Source of the DNA: Kitasatospora viridis | GTDB lineage: Bacteria; Actinomycetota; Actinomycetes; Streptomycetales; Streptomycetaceae | Assembly: GCF_007829815.1 (NCBI RefSeq) | Contig: NZ_VIWT01000001.1 | Location: 4,679,001-4,743,000 of the forward strand | Length of the DNA stretch: 64,000 nucleotides | Direction: 5' to 3' | In this document: positions 57,150-64,000 of the stretch, piece by piece | How the letters are laid out: each line of letters opens with the position of its first letter | Numbering within the stretch: the stretch's first letter is position 1 | Made by a program: the position numbers and the translations under genes | Notes under the pieces: generated by a model | Told to the model about the DNA's origin: nothing | Database searches by the model: none | The model's input: the letters and a program-made list of their open reading frames with translations, nothing else

Positions 57150-59129
57150 TCAGCGGGCCACCGGGGCGGTGGCCGGGCGGAGCAGGGCGGTCAGCAGCCC
57201 CGGACCGTCGTGGGTGAGCACCGACTCGGGGTGGAACTGCAGGGTGGCGAAGCCGGGGCCGCGCAGCGCGTGCACGTCCCCGGTGGCGGGGTCGCGGGCC
57301 AGCTCGATGCCCGCCGCGGCGAGGCGGGCCGCGTCGGCGTCCGAGGCGCGGGCGGTGAACGTGTTGTAGAAGCCGACCGTGTGCGCGGTGCCGAACAGGT
57401 CCACCGTCTCCTGCGCGCCCTGGTAGACCCGCGCCTTGCGGTGCAGCCCGAGCCCCAGCGCCCCGCAGAGCAGCTGGTGGCTGAGGCAGACCGCGAGCAG
57501 CGGCGCCCGCCGGGTGCCGGCCAGCGCGGCCGCCAGCGCATCGGCCACCACCGGCCGCAGCAGCGCCATCTTCGGGTCCGCCGGGTCGGCCGGGTCGCCC
57601 GGGCCGGGGCCGAGCACCAGCGGCCCCGGGTGCGCCGCCGCCCGCTCCCGCAGCCCGGGCGTGTCGTACCGCAGCACCTCCACCCGGTGGCCCAGCGAGC
57701 GCAGCAGGTGCGCCAGCATCGCGGTGAAGGTGTCCTCGGCGTCCACCACCAGGGTCGGCTCGGCCTCGGTCACCGCGACCTGCTGCTGCATCCGCAGCCA
57801 GAACGGCGCGAGCCCGGCCCGCCGGGAGTCCAGCGAGCTCTGCACCCGGTGGTCGTCGGCCAGCCGCGGGCCCTCGCCCGCCCCGGGCCGGCGCGGCGGG
57901 GCCGGCCGCGCGCCGATCGCGGCCAGCACCCCGGCGGCCTTGGCGTGCGTCTCGGCCACCTCGGAGTCCGGGTCGGAGTGCCGCACCAGGGTGGCGCCGA
58001 CCCGCACCACCAGCGAGCCGTCGGCCGGGTCGATGTCGGCGGTGCGGATGCAGATCGGCGAGTCCAGCTGCTGCCCGCCGCCGGCCGAGCGCCCGATCAG
58101 TGCCAGCGCGCCGGAGTAGTAGCCGCGCCCCGAGGTCTCGTACCGCTCGATCACCCGGGTCGCGTTCTGCAGCGGACTGCCGGTCACGGTGGCGGCGAAC
58201 ATGGTCTCCCGCAGCACCTCGCGGACGTCCAGCGAGGTGCGCCCGCGCAGCTCGTACTCGGTGTGCGCGAGGTGGGCCATCTCCTTCAAGCGCGGTCCGA
58301 GCACTTGCCCGCCGAGGTCGCCGACGGTGCACATCATCTTCAGCTCCTCGTCGACCACCATGGTGAGCTCCTCCAGCTCCTTGGGGTCGCGCAGGAAGTC
58401 GAGCAAGCCGTCGACGGTCGGGCCGCCCGCCGGATAGCGGTAGGTGCCGGAGATCGGGTTCATCACCACCGTGCCGCCGCTCTGCCGCACGTGGACCTCC
58501 GGCGAGGCGCCGACCAGCACCCTCCCCCGGCCTTCGGCCGGGGGGACCCCCGTGCCCGTGCTGACCAGGTAGGTCCAGTACGCCCCCCGCTCCTGCACCA
58601 GCAGGCGCCGGAACAGGCTCAGCCCGAGCGCCGGCGAGAAGTCCGCCAGCCGGCCCCGGAAGTCGCGCCGGATCACGAAGTTGGCGCCCTCGCCGCGCCC
58701 GATCTCGTCCTCGATCACCCGCCGGACCGTCTCGGCGTACTGCTCGTCGGACAGGTCGAAGCCGCCGTCGGTCAGCTCCACCGCCAGCTCGGGCAGCGCG
58801 GCCAGCACCTCGGCCAGCGGCAGGGCGTACTGCTCGGTGACGGCGAGTGCCTGCAGCGGCGTGCCGTCGTCGTGCGCCCGGAAGCCGCGCTCGCGGATCT
58901 GCCGGTAGGGCACCAGGGCGAGCAGGTCGTGCCGGGGCCGACCGTCGGCCGGCGCGCCGGTCGGCAGCGGCAGCTCGGCGAGCGTGTCGTACCGGCCCAC
59001 CTCGCCGATCAGCAGCTCGACGGTGCCGGGGGCGAGCCGCGGGGTGCGGCGGTGCAGCAGGGCGAAGGCTGGCGCGCCGGGCGCGGTGAGGCGGGCGAGC
59101 AGGTCGGCGGTGCCGGGGGTGCTGGTCAC
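57150..59129 (-). CDS. trpE: Fused anthranilate synthase (TrpE-TrpG type)
   Basis: A 659-residue fusion. Residues 1-430 are the chorismate-binding component I: VGASPE, VVMNPISGTYRYP, DEELKMMC, and the C-terminal GYYSGALALIGR...TADI...VRVGATLVRHSDP. Residues about 455-659 are a class I glutamine amidotransferase: VCLSHQLL with the nucleophilic Cys and FHPESV with His/Glu. It makes anthranilate from chorismate and glutamine. The usual N-terminal tryptophan-binding LLES motif is not seen, so feedback may differ; expression is instead preceded by a Trp-codon leader. An extra GVPPAEGRG encoded by a palindromic repeat lies before VLVGASPE. The start is GTG at 59129. PhzE-like fusions are the alternative. 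Confidence 0.88.
   Translation of the reverse strand: MTSTPGTADLLARLTAPGAPAFALLHRRTPRLAPGTVELLIGEVGRYDTLAELPLPTGAPADGRPRHDLLALVPYRQIRERGFRAHDDGTPLQALAVTEQYALPLAEVLAALPELAVELTDGGFDLSDEQYAETVRRVIEDEIGRGEGANFVIRRDFRGRLADFSPALGLSLFRRLLVQERGAYWTYLVSTGTGVPPAEGRGRVLVGASPEVHVRQSGGTVVMNPISGTYRYPAGGPTVDGLLDFLRDPKELEELTMVVDEELKMMCTVGDLGGQVLGPRLKEMAHLAHTEYELRGRTSLDVREVLRETMFAATVTGSPLQNATRVIERYETSGRGYYSGALALIGRSAGGGQQLDSPICIRTADIDPADGSLVVRVGATLVRHSDPDSEVAETHAKAAGVLAAIGARPAPPRRPGAGEGPRLADDHRVQSSLDSRRAGLAPFWLRMQQQVAVTEAEPTLVVDAEDTFTAMLAHLLRSLGHRVEVLRYDTPGLRERAAAHPGPLVLGPGPGDPADPADPKMALLRPVVADALAAALAGTRRAPLLAVCLSHQLLCGALGLGLHRKARVYQGAQETVDLFGTAHTVGFYNTFTARASDADAARLAAAGIELARDPATGDVHALRGPGFATLQFHPESVLTHDGPGLLTALLRPATAPVAR
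58521..58551 (-). repeat. trpE: Palindromic repeat inserted in frame within the anthranilate synthase gene
   Basis: CCCCCGGCC (58524-58532), loop TTC, GGCCGGGGG (58536-58544), flanked by CCT on one side and GACCCCC on the other. This resembles a GC-rich palindromic element that is common between genes in streptomycetes. Here it codes for about nine extra residues (GVPPAEGRG) between the usual ...STGT and VLVGASPE. Confidence 0.65.
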
Positions 59130-59190
59130 GTGCGGCCTCTTTCCGAGGGAACAGGGCTGCTCCACCGGGCGGGACGCGGGCGGGAACGCC

Positions 59191-59214
59191 GACGGCCGCC
59201 CGAGGGCGGCCGTC
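59191..59214 (-). terminator. trp attenuator hairpin
   Basis: GACGGCCGCC (59191-59200) and GGCGGCCGTC (59205-59214) make a perfect 10-bp stem, nine bases after the leader peptide stop and 62 bases before the anthranilate synthase start. It is placed as the terminator arm of an attenuator. An anti-terminator partner was not resolved by eye. Confidence 0.75.
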
Positions 59215-59223
59215 GTGTCGTCT

Positions 59224-59295
59224 TTAGGAACGCGCGAGCAGTGGGCCACCTCGGGGGATGGTCCACCACCAGGAGAAGGTGTGCGGCGCGGTCAC
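59224..59295 (-). CDS. trpL: trp leader peptide with three Trp codons
   Basis: A 23-residue peptide (VTAPHTFSWWWTIPR..., ending LLARS then TAA) upstream of the fused anthranilate synthase. Three consecutive TGG codons lie at 59271-59263 (minus strand). Ribosome stalling at these when Trp-tRNA is scarce would favour anti-termination. The start is GTG at 59295. No Shine-Dalgarno is seen, but TATCGT lies seven bases upstream, so the mRNA may start at the GTG (leaderless). A similar attenuated gene has been described in S. venezuelae, as I recall. Confidence 0.85.
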   Translation of the reverse strand: MTAPHTFSWWWTIPRGGPLLARS

Positions 59296-59302
59296 GGGAA
59301 GG

Positions 59303-59359
59303 ACGATAGCGGATCTGCTCCCTCCTCGAACGGCTCCACAAGAATTGTCCAGCTCTTGT
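59303..59359. promoter_or_regulatory. Shared spacer for trp leader and aroG, with promoter and inverted repeat
   Basis: On the minus strand TTCGAG (59330-59325), 16-base spacer and TATCGT (59308-59303) form the probable trpL promoter. Upstream, ACAAGA (59338-59343) and TCTTGT (59354-59359) are a perfect inverted repeat with a ten-base spacer, between the two divergent promoters. It may be an operator shared by trpL and aroG. Confidence 0.5.
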
Positions 59360-59402
59360 CTCACTAGCCGATCAGGGGACGTGTTTCGGTCGGCGCACCC
59401 CG

Positions 59403-59408
59403 TAGCCT
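59403..59408 (+). promoter_or_regulatory. aroG -10 element (leaderless start)
   Basis: TAGCCT fits TANNNT and lies six bases before the GTG at 59415, with no ribosome binding site between, so the transcript probably begins at the start codon. No good -35 is seen at the expected distance. Confidence 0.5.
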
Positions 59409-59414
59409 GGCTAC

Positions 59415-60749
59415 GTGACCGCATCGAATCTCCACACCTGGCAGTCCCTGCCCGCGGCGCAGCAGCCTGAATGGCCGGATCCCGAGGCGCTGCGCTCCGC
59501 CCTTGCCGAGCTCACCTCGTATCCCCCGCTCGTCTTCGCCGGCGAGTGCGACCAGCTGCGCGCCCGGCTCGCTGCCGTGGCCCGTGGTGAGGCCTTCCTG
59601 TTGCAGGGCGGCGACTGCGCCGAGGCCTTCGACGGCGTCTCGGCGGACCACATCCGGAACAAGCTGAAGACCCTGCTCCAGATGGCCGCCGTGCTCACCT
59701 ATGCGGCCTCGGTGCCGGTGGTCAAGGTCGGCCGGATCGCCGGCCAGTACTCCAAGCCGCGCTCCAAGTCGACCGAGACCCGCGACGGCGTCACGCTCCC
59801 GGTCTACCGCGGCGACTCGGTGAACGGCTTCGAGTTCACCCCCGAGTCCCGCCGCCCCGACCCGGAGCGGCTGAAGCGGATGTACCACGCCTCCGCCTCC
59901 ACGCTGAACCTGGTCCGCGCCTTCACCACCGGCGGGTACGCCGACCTGCGCCAGGTGCACGCCTGGAACCAGGACTTCGTGCGCAACTCCCCGGCCGGCC
60001 AGCGCTACGAGCGCCTGGCCAAGGAGATCGACAAGGCGCTGTCCTTCATGAACGCCTGCGGGGTGGCCCCGGAGGAGTTCAAGACGGTCGAGTTCTACTC
60101 CTCGCACGAGGCGCTGGTGCTCGACTACGAGACCGCGATGACCCGGGTGGACTCCCGCACCGGCGAGCTCTACGACGTCTCCGGCCACATGGTCTGGATC
60201 GGCGAGCGCACCCGGCAGCTGGACCACGCGCACATCGAGTTCGCCTCGAAGGTGCGCAACCCGATCGGCGTCAAGCTCGGCCCGACCACCACGGTCGACG
60301 AGGCGCTGACCCTGATCGAGCGGCTCGACCCGGACCGCGAGCCGGGCCGGCTGACCTTCATCACCCGGATGGGCGCGGGCAAGGTCCGCGACCACCTGCC
60401 GCTGCTGCTGGAGAAGGTCACCGCCTCCGGCGCCCAGCCGGTGTGGATCTGCGACCCGATGCACGGCAACACCTTCGAGGCGGAGACCGGGCACAAGACC
60501 CGCCGGTTCGACGACGTGCTGGACGAGGTCAAGGGCTTCTTCGAGGTGCACCGGGCGCTCGGCACCCACCCGGGCGGCATCCACGTGGAGCTGACCGGCG
60601 ACGACGTGACCGAGTGCGTCGGCGGCGGCGACGAGGTGCTGGTCGACGACCTGCACCAGCGCTACGAGACGGCCTGCGACCCGCGGCTGAACCGCAGCCA
60701 GTCGCTGGACCTGGCGTTCCTGGTCGCCGAGATGTACCGCGAGCTCTGA
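59415..60749 (+). CDS. aroG: 3-deoxy-7-phosphoheptulonate (DAHP) synthase, class II
   Basis: A 444-residue class II DAHP synthase, the first step of aromatic amino acid synthesis from phosphoenolpyruvate and erythrose 4-phosphate. Seen: FAGECDQLRARLAAVARGEAFLLQGGDCAEAF with the metal-ligand Cys, RDGVTLPVYRGD, RLTFITRMGAGKVRDHLP, and WICDPMHGNTFE, GGIHVELTGDDVTEC near the C-terminus. The start is GTG at 59415. It is divergent from the fused anthranilate synthase across 119 bases; both feed tryptophan. Mycobacterial aroG (Rv2178c) lies at the matching place. Named aroG here; some streptomycete annotations use aroH. Confidence 0.95.
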   Translation: MTASNLHTWQSLPAAQQPEWPDPEALRSALAELTSYPPLVFAGECDQLRARLAAVARGEAFLLQGGDCAEAFDGVSADHIRNKLKTLLQMAAVLTYAASVPVVKVGRIAGQYSKPRSKSTETRDGVTLPVYRGDSVNGFEFTPESRRPDPERLKRMYHASASTLNLVRAFTTGGYADLRQVHAWNQDFVRNSPAGQRYERLAKEIDKALSFMNACGVAPEEFKTVEFYSSHEALVLDYETAMTRVDSRTGELYDVSGHMVWIGERTRQLDHAHIEFASKVRNPIGVKLGPTTTVDEALTLIERLDPDREPGRLTFITRMGAGKVRDHLPLLLEKVTASGAQPVWICDPMHGNTFEAETGHKTRRFDDVLDEVKGFFEVHRALGTHPGGIHVELTGDDVTECVGGGDEVLVDDLHQRYETACDPRLNRSQSLDLAFLVAEMYREL

Positions 60750-60773
60750 GACCGGCCCGTTCGGTGATGTGAC

Positions 60774-60807
60774 GAAGGCCCTGTCCCCTCCGCGGGGCAG
60801 GGCCTTC
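60774..60807 (+). terminator. Terminator of aroG
   Basis: GAAGGCCCTG (60774-60783) pairs with CAGGGCCTTC (60798-60807); after one bulged T, CCCC (60785-60788) pairs with GGGG (60794-60797). Confidence 0.9.
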
Positions 60808-60828
60808 TCGCATCCCGGGAACGCCGGG

Positions 60829-60847
60829 TAAGGTAAGCCTTAGCTGA
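60829..60847 (+). promoter_or_regulatory. Iron box (IdeR/DmdR1 type) upstream of bfd
   Basis: TAAGGTAAGCCTTAGCTGA matches 17 of 19 positions of the actinobacterial iron-regulator consensus TWAGGTWAGSCTWACCTWA. It overlaps a possible -10 (TAAGGT). Binding of Fe(II)-loaded DmdR1 here should block bfd, so bfd would be made under iron starvation. Confidence 0.85.
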
Positions 60848-60887
60848 CCGGCGCAGAGCGCCCCGCACCACCCTGGGAGAGCCCGCG

Positions 60888-61154
60888 ATGTACGTGTGCA
60901 TGTGCCATGCGGTCACCGAGGACCAGGTGAAGCGGGCGATCGACCAGGGGGCCGACTCGCCCCGGCGGATAGCCCAGGGCTGTGGGGCCGGCACCGACTG
61001 CGGCTCCTGCGTCCGGCGGATCCAGGCGCTGCTCGGGGAGCACGGCGGCCGCCCGTGCCCGACGGCCCGGCTGGCCGCCAAGCTGGGGCTGGCCGATCCC
61101 GAGGTGAACGCACCGGAGCCGCTGCCCGCCGCCCGGGCCCGGCGGACCGCCTGA
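60888..61154 (+). CDS. bfd: Bacterioferritin-associated ferredoxin
   Basis: An 88-residue [2Fe-2S] ferredoxin with the Bfd cysteines: CMC in MYVCMCHAVTEDQV and C-X-X-C in GTDCGSCVRRIQ. The C-terminal 30 residues extend beyond the usual Bfd length. Bfd docks on bacterioferritin and gives electrons for iron release. It is convergent with bfr with one base between stops. The ATG at 60888 has a GGGAGAG site; an iron box lies 40 bases upstream. Confidence 0.93.
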   Translation: MYVCMCHAVTEDQVKRAIDQGADSPRRIAQGCGAGTDCGSCVRRIQALLGEHGGRPCPTARLAAKLGLADPEVNAPEPLPAARARRTA

Positions 61155-61155
61155 G

Positions 61156-61638
61156 TCAGCTCTCCTCGGGCTGCTCGACCAGGGTGGACAGGTAGAGCGC
61201 CTCGCCGAGCTTCTCGACCAGTGCCAACTGGGTGTCCAGGTAGTCGATGTGGTTCTCCTCGTCGGCCAGGATCGCCTCGAACACGTTGGCCGAGGTGATG
61301 TCGTTCTTGGCCCGCATCACCACGATGCCGCGGCGCAGCCGGTCGATCGCCTCGACCTCGACCTGCCGGTCGGCCTCGAACATCTCCTTGACCGTCTGGC
61401 CGATCCGGACGTGGAACAGCCGCTGGTAGTTGGGCAGTCCGTCGAGCAGCAGGATCCGGTCGGTGAGCACCTCGGCGTGCTTCATCTCGTCGAAGGACTC
61501 GTGCCGGGTGTACCGGGCGAGCTTGGTCCAGCCGAAGTTCTCCTGCATCTTCGCGTGCAGGAAGTACTGGTTGATGGCGGTCAGCTCGGCGGTGAGCTGC
61601 TCGTTGAGGAACTCGATGACCTCGGGGTCGCCCTTCAT
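61156..61638 (-). CDS. bfr: Bacterioferritin
   Basis: The 160-residue haem-binding ferritin that stores iron as a 24-mer. All key residues are at canonical positions: Glu18, Glu51, His54, Glu94, Glu127 and His130 for the ferroxidase site, and Met52 for the haem between subunits. The start is ATG at 61638 (MKGDPEVIEFLNEQL). No iron box was found upstream of bfr, so it may not be repressed like bfd. The adjacency supports a joint role in iron storage and release. Confidence 0.97.
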   Translation of the reverse strand: MKGDPEVIEFLNEQLTAELTAINQYFLHAKMQENFGWTKLARYTRHESFDEMKHAEVLTDRILLLDGLPNYQRLFHVRIGQTVKEMFEADRQVEVEAIDRLRRGIVVMRAKNDITSANVFEAILADEENHIDYLDTQLALVEKLGEALYLSTLVEQPEES

Positions 61639-61839
61639 GGGGTACTGCCTTCCTGCCTGCGCCGGACTCTGGTTGGACGCATCCTGGCACCGCTGCGGGT
61701 GATAGTTCCAGTAAGTTCACACTCACCCGGGTTGGTGTCGGATTGCCCGATTTACCGCCGACTCCGGCGAACGGGGGGCGCACGTCACCGCCAAGGGGCG
61801 CGCGGCGATCGGCGACCGCCGTCTGTCACCATGGGAGCC

Positions 61840-62469
61840 ATGGGTCAGTCCGTGCCGGAACCGCAGCAGCCGTCCGACCCGAGGCTCCCCCCGGGCCAGC
61901 GGCTGCAGCGCGGCTGGCCGGTGCTGCACTACGGACCGGTGCCCCGCTTCAAGCCGCTGACCTGGGACCTCCAGGTGTTCGGCGCCACCGCCTCGGGCGA
62001 CAAGCACAGCTGGGGCTTCGAGGAGTTCCACCGGCTGCCGCGCACCACGGTGCGGGCCGACTTCCACTGCGTGACCCGGTTCTCCATGCTCGACAGCGAG
62101 TGGGGCGGGGTCGCCGCCGGCACCGTGCTGGACCTGGCGCCGCCGGCCCCCGAGGTCACCCACGTGATGGTCTGGGCCGAGTACGGCTACAGCGCCAACC
62201 TCCCGCTGGCCGAGTTCGCCGACCCCCGGACCGTCCTCGCCACCCACCACGACGGCGAGCCGCTCACCGCCGAGCACGGCTTCCCGGTGCGGCTGATCGT
62301 GCCCGGCCGGTACGCCTGGAAGGGCCCCAAGTGGGTCCGGGCGGTGGAGTACATGACCGCCGACCGGCGCGGCTTCTGGGAGGAGCGCGGCTACCACAAC
62401 CTGGCCGACCCCTGGCGCGAGCAGCGCTACGCCCACCAGGAGGAGCCGGGGGACGGCCCGCTCAGCTGA
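61840..62469 (+). CDS. Molybdopterin-dependent (sulfite-oxidase-fold) oxidoreductase
   Basis: A 209-residue protein with the SUOX/MsrP molybdopterin fold: LTWDLQVFGATASGDKHSWGFEEF, the Mo-ligand Cys in RADFHCVTRFSMLDSEWGG, YGYSANLPLAEF, and the C-terminal RLIVPGRYAWKGPKWVRAVEYM. It lacks a Tat signal, so it should be cytoplasmic, and is shorter than classical sulfite oxidases (no haem or dimer domain). The electron donor and substrate are unknown. The start is ATG at 61840, or ATG at 61831; neither has an ideal ribosome binding site. Confidence 0.84.
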   Translation: MGQSVPEPQQPSDPRLPPGQRLQRGWPVLHYGPVPRFKPLTWDLQVFGATASGDKHSWGFEEFHRLPRTTVRADFHCVTRFSMLDSEWGGVAAGTVLDLAPPAPEVTHVMVWAEYGYSANLPLAEFADPRTVLATHHDGEPLTAEHGFPVRLIVPGRYAWKGPKWVRAVEYMTADRRGFWEERGYHNLADPWREQRYAHQEEPGDGPLS

Positions 62470-62490
62470 GCCGGCCGCCCCGACGGGCCG

Positions 62491-64000
62491 TCAGAACTTG
62501 ATCGTCACCGTGCTGCCCTTGGGCGCCATGGTGCCCGCGGTCGGGGACTGGCCGGAGACGCTGCTCAGGCCGAAGAAGTTCAGCCCCGTGCTGTGCACCT
62601 TGAAGCCGGCGGCGGTCAGCGCGTTGGTGGCGTCCGACTCGCTCATCCCGGTCACGCTCGGCACCTGCACCGGCTGCGGGCCCTTGGACAGGGTCAGCGT
62701 CACGGTGCTGCCCGGCGCGGCCGGGCCCGTCGGCGACTGCGCGGCGACCGAGCCGGCCGGCACGGTGTCCGAGTAGGACTGGTCGTTGCCCAGCGCCGTC
62801 TGGAAGCCGGCGCCGATCAGCGCGGCCTGCGCCTGGTCCGCCGACTGGCCGACCACGTTCGGCACCTGCACCGGCTTGGCGCCCTCGCTGACCACCAGCG
62901 AGACCGGGGTGTTCACCGCCAACTGCTGGCCGGCCGCCGGACTGGTGGAGATCACCGAGCCGGCCGGCACCGAGGAGCTGAAGTCCTGGCTGGTGTCGCC
63001 CGGGGTCAGGTGGGCCGCGGTGAGCTGCTGCTTCGCCTGGTCCAGCGGCTTGCCGGACAGGTCGGGCACGGTGATCCGCTCGGGGCCCTTGGAGACCACC
63101 ACCTTGACCGGGTCGCTCTTGCGGACCTTCTGGCCCACCCCGGGATCGCTGCTGACCACCTGGCCGGACGGCACCGTCTCGCTGAACGCCTGGCTGAAGC
63201 TGCCGTGCAGCCCGGCCCCCTTCAGGGTGCTCACCGCCTGGGCCTGGGTCTGGCCGAGCACGCCGGGCACGGTGCCGTAGACGGCGCCGGACAGCAGGTA
63301 GGTGGTGGTGGCCACGACCGCGACCAGGGCGGCCAGCACCGCGCTCCAGATCAGCCGGCGGCGGGCCTTGGGCGAGCGGGCCGGCCGGGCCGGGCGGGGG
63401 GCGGGCGGCTCGTCGTAGGGCCGCAGGGGCAGCAGGCGGTCCGCGGCGCCGGGCGCCGGCCGGACCGGCGTCAGCACCGTCGTCGGGTTGTCCACGGCCG
63501 GCAGCACCGAGGTGGCCTCGGCGGCGCCGAACCGGGGCGCGGAGCGGGTGGAGGCGGGCGGCTCGGCGTCCAGCTGAGCCGGCGTCAGGGAGCGGCGCAA
63601 CCGCTGCAGCGCGGCGAGCAGCTCGACCGCGTCCCACGGTCGGGCCTCCCGGTCGCGGGCGGTGGCCGAGGCGACTATCGAGTCCAGCTGGGGCGCCAGC
63701 CCGGGCACCGCGCGGGACGGCGCCGGGACGTCCTCCTCCAGGTGGCGGTAGATCACCTGCATCGGGTTCTCGCCGGTGAACGGCTTGCTGCCGGTGAGCA
63801 GTTCGTAGAGCAGGATGCCGGCCGCGTAGACGTCCACCCGCTGGTCGGTCGGGCCGTTCGGCTGGATCTGCTCGGGTGCCAGGTAGGAGACGGTGCCCAT
63901 GATCACACCGGGGGTGGAGGTGGTGGTCACCGAGGAGTCCGCGCCCGAGATCACCCGGACCAGCCCGAAGTCGGCCACCTTGACCAGGCCGCCGTCGGTG
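62491..64000 (-). CDS. PASTA-domain Ser/Thr protein kinase, 5'-truncated
   Basis: The frame is open to the right edge, so the N-terminal part of the kinase is outside. Visible: the DFG motif (VADFGLVRVIS), an activation loop with many Thr and Ser (SSVTTTSTPGVIMGTVSYLAPEQ), VDVYAAGILLYELLTG and the end of the kinase domain, a Pro-rich juxtamembrane part, one transmembrane helix (RRLIWSAVLAALVAVVATTTYLL), and four PASTA repeats of about 65-70 residues each. PASTA domains sense peptidoglycan fragments or lipid II and regulate growth. Its place next to aroG matches pknL in mycobacteria, but PknL lacks this many PASTA repeats, so the name is withheld. Confidence 0.9.
   Translation of the reverse strand, partial: TDGGLVKVADFGLVRVISGADSSVTTTSTPGVIMGTVSYLAPEQIQPNGPTDQRVDVYAAGILLYELLTGSKPFTGENPMQVIYRHLEEDVPAPSRAVPGLAPQLDSIVASATARDREARPWDAVELLAALQRLRRSLTPAQLDAEPPASTRSAPRFGAAEATSVLPAVDNPTTVLTPVRPAPGAADRLLPLRPYDEPPAPRPARPARSPKARRRLIWSAVLAALVAVVATTTYLLSGAVYGTVPGVLGQTQAQAVSTLKGAGLHGSFSQAFSETVPSGQVVSSDPGVGQKVRKSDPVKVVVSKGPERITVPDLSGKPLDQAKQQLTAAHLTPGDTSQDFSSSVPAGSVISTSPAAGQQLAVNTPVSLVVSEGAKPVQVPNVVGQSADQAQAALIGAGFQTALGNDQSYSDTVPAGSVAAQSPTGPAAPGSTVTLTLSKGPQPVQVPSVTGMSESDATNALTAAGFKVHSTGLNFFGLSSVSGQSPTAGTMAPKGSTVTIKF

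Noticed and set aside
61639..61760. Iron box for bfr
   Set aside because: No 19-base stretch resembling the iron-regulator consensus was found upstream of bfr.
1..64000. Horizontally acquired island, prophage or biosynthetic gene cluster
   Set aside because: Base composition and codon use look uniform, gene order follows the actinobacterial core, and no integrase, transposase, PKS or NRPS genes are present.

Overview
The window is a gene-dense stretch of actinobacterial core chromosome. GC content is very high, third positions are almost always G or C, GTG starts are common and stop codons are mostly TGA. The gene content and order point to a Streptomycetaceae member (Streptomyces, Kitasatospora or Streptacidiphilus); the genus cannot be settled from the sequence alone. 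Many genes keep the order known around Mycobacterium tuberculosis Rv2176-Rv2215 (pknL, aroG, the acyltransferase, the ArsA-like protein, the SRPBCC protein, fadD15, pimB', NlpC/P60, trpD, ctaE-qcrCAB, ctaC, adoK, cobT/cobS, pepB, dlaT). This supports many assignments by context. I see no prophage, insertion sequence, CRISPR array, tRNA, rRNA or specialised-metabolite cluster.

Layout. 1-6.9 kb: a truncated membrane protein, a DUF4240 protein, the E2 (sucB-like) and E3 (lpdA) subunits of 2-oxoacid dehydrogenase, and leucyl aminopeptidase pepA. 7.0-9.5 kb: cobU-cobT-cobS for the late steps of cobalamin synthesis. 9.6-12.8 kb: a small protein, a methyltransferase coupled to a DUF3043 membrane protein, and the envelope-stress pair pspA-pspAA. 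12.9-19.8 kb: nadA facing an MDR-family oxidoreductase, an AsnC regulator beside a PLP decarboxylase, a GNAT protein, an A-type Fe-S carrier, a lipoprotein and a small hypothetical. 20-32 kb: adenosine kinase, a cysteine desulfurase-TusA fusion, and the aerobic respiratory chain (ctaCDF forward; ctaE and qcrCAB reverse) around an L,D-transpeptidase and a GntR regulator. 32.4-39 kb: a pseudo-receiver protein, trpD, a class V aminotransferase behind a SAM riboswitch, a stand-alone Lrp ligand domain coupled to a rhomboid, a zinc ribbon and an NYN protein. 39-44.1 kb: three tandem NlpC/P60 cell-wall hydrolases, the middle one behind a c-di-AMP riboswitch, and a HExxH protein. 44.2-54.5 kb: mannolipid and lipid functions (GT87, PimB', FadD15, SRPBCC, ArsA-like, esterase, PlsC-type acyltransferase) and glucokinase. 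54.6-64 kb: a MacRS-like two-component system, a reductase, a fused anthranilate synthase with a Trp-codon leader and attenuator facing DAHP synthase, the bfd/bfr iron pair with an iron box, a molybdopterin oxidoreductase, and the C-terminal part of a PASTA Ser/Thr kinase that runs off the right edge.

The window shows several complete regulatory devices directly in sequence: two riboswitches, one transcription attenuator, an iron-regulator box and more than a dozen strong hairpin terminators. It also has three gene pairs joined by a CTGA overlap where CTG appears to be the start codon, and a palindromic repeat inserted in frame within the anthranilate synthase gene. I did not find a clearly new multi-gene system. 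The least explained elements are the Lrp-domain/rhomboid pair, the ArsA-like protein without a P-loop, and the palindrome between the -35 and -10 of the c-di-AMP-controlled hydrolase.
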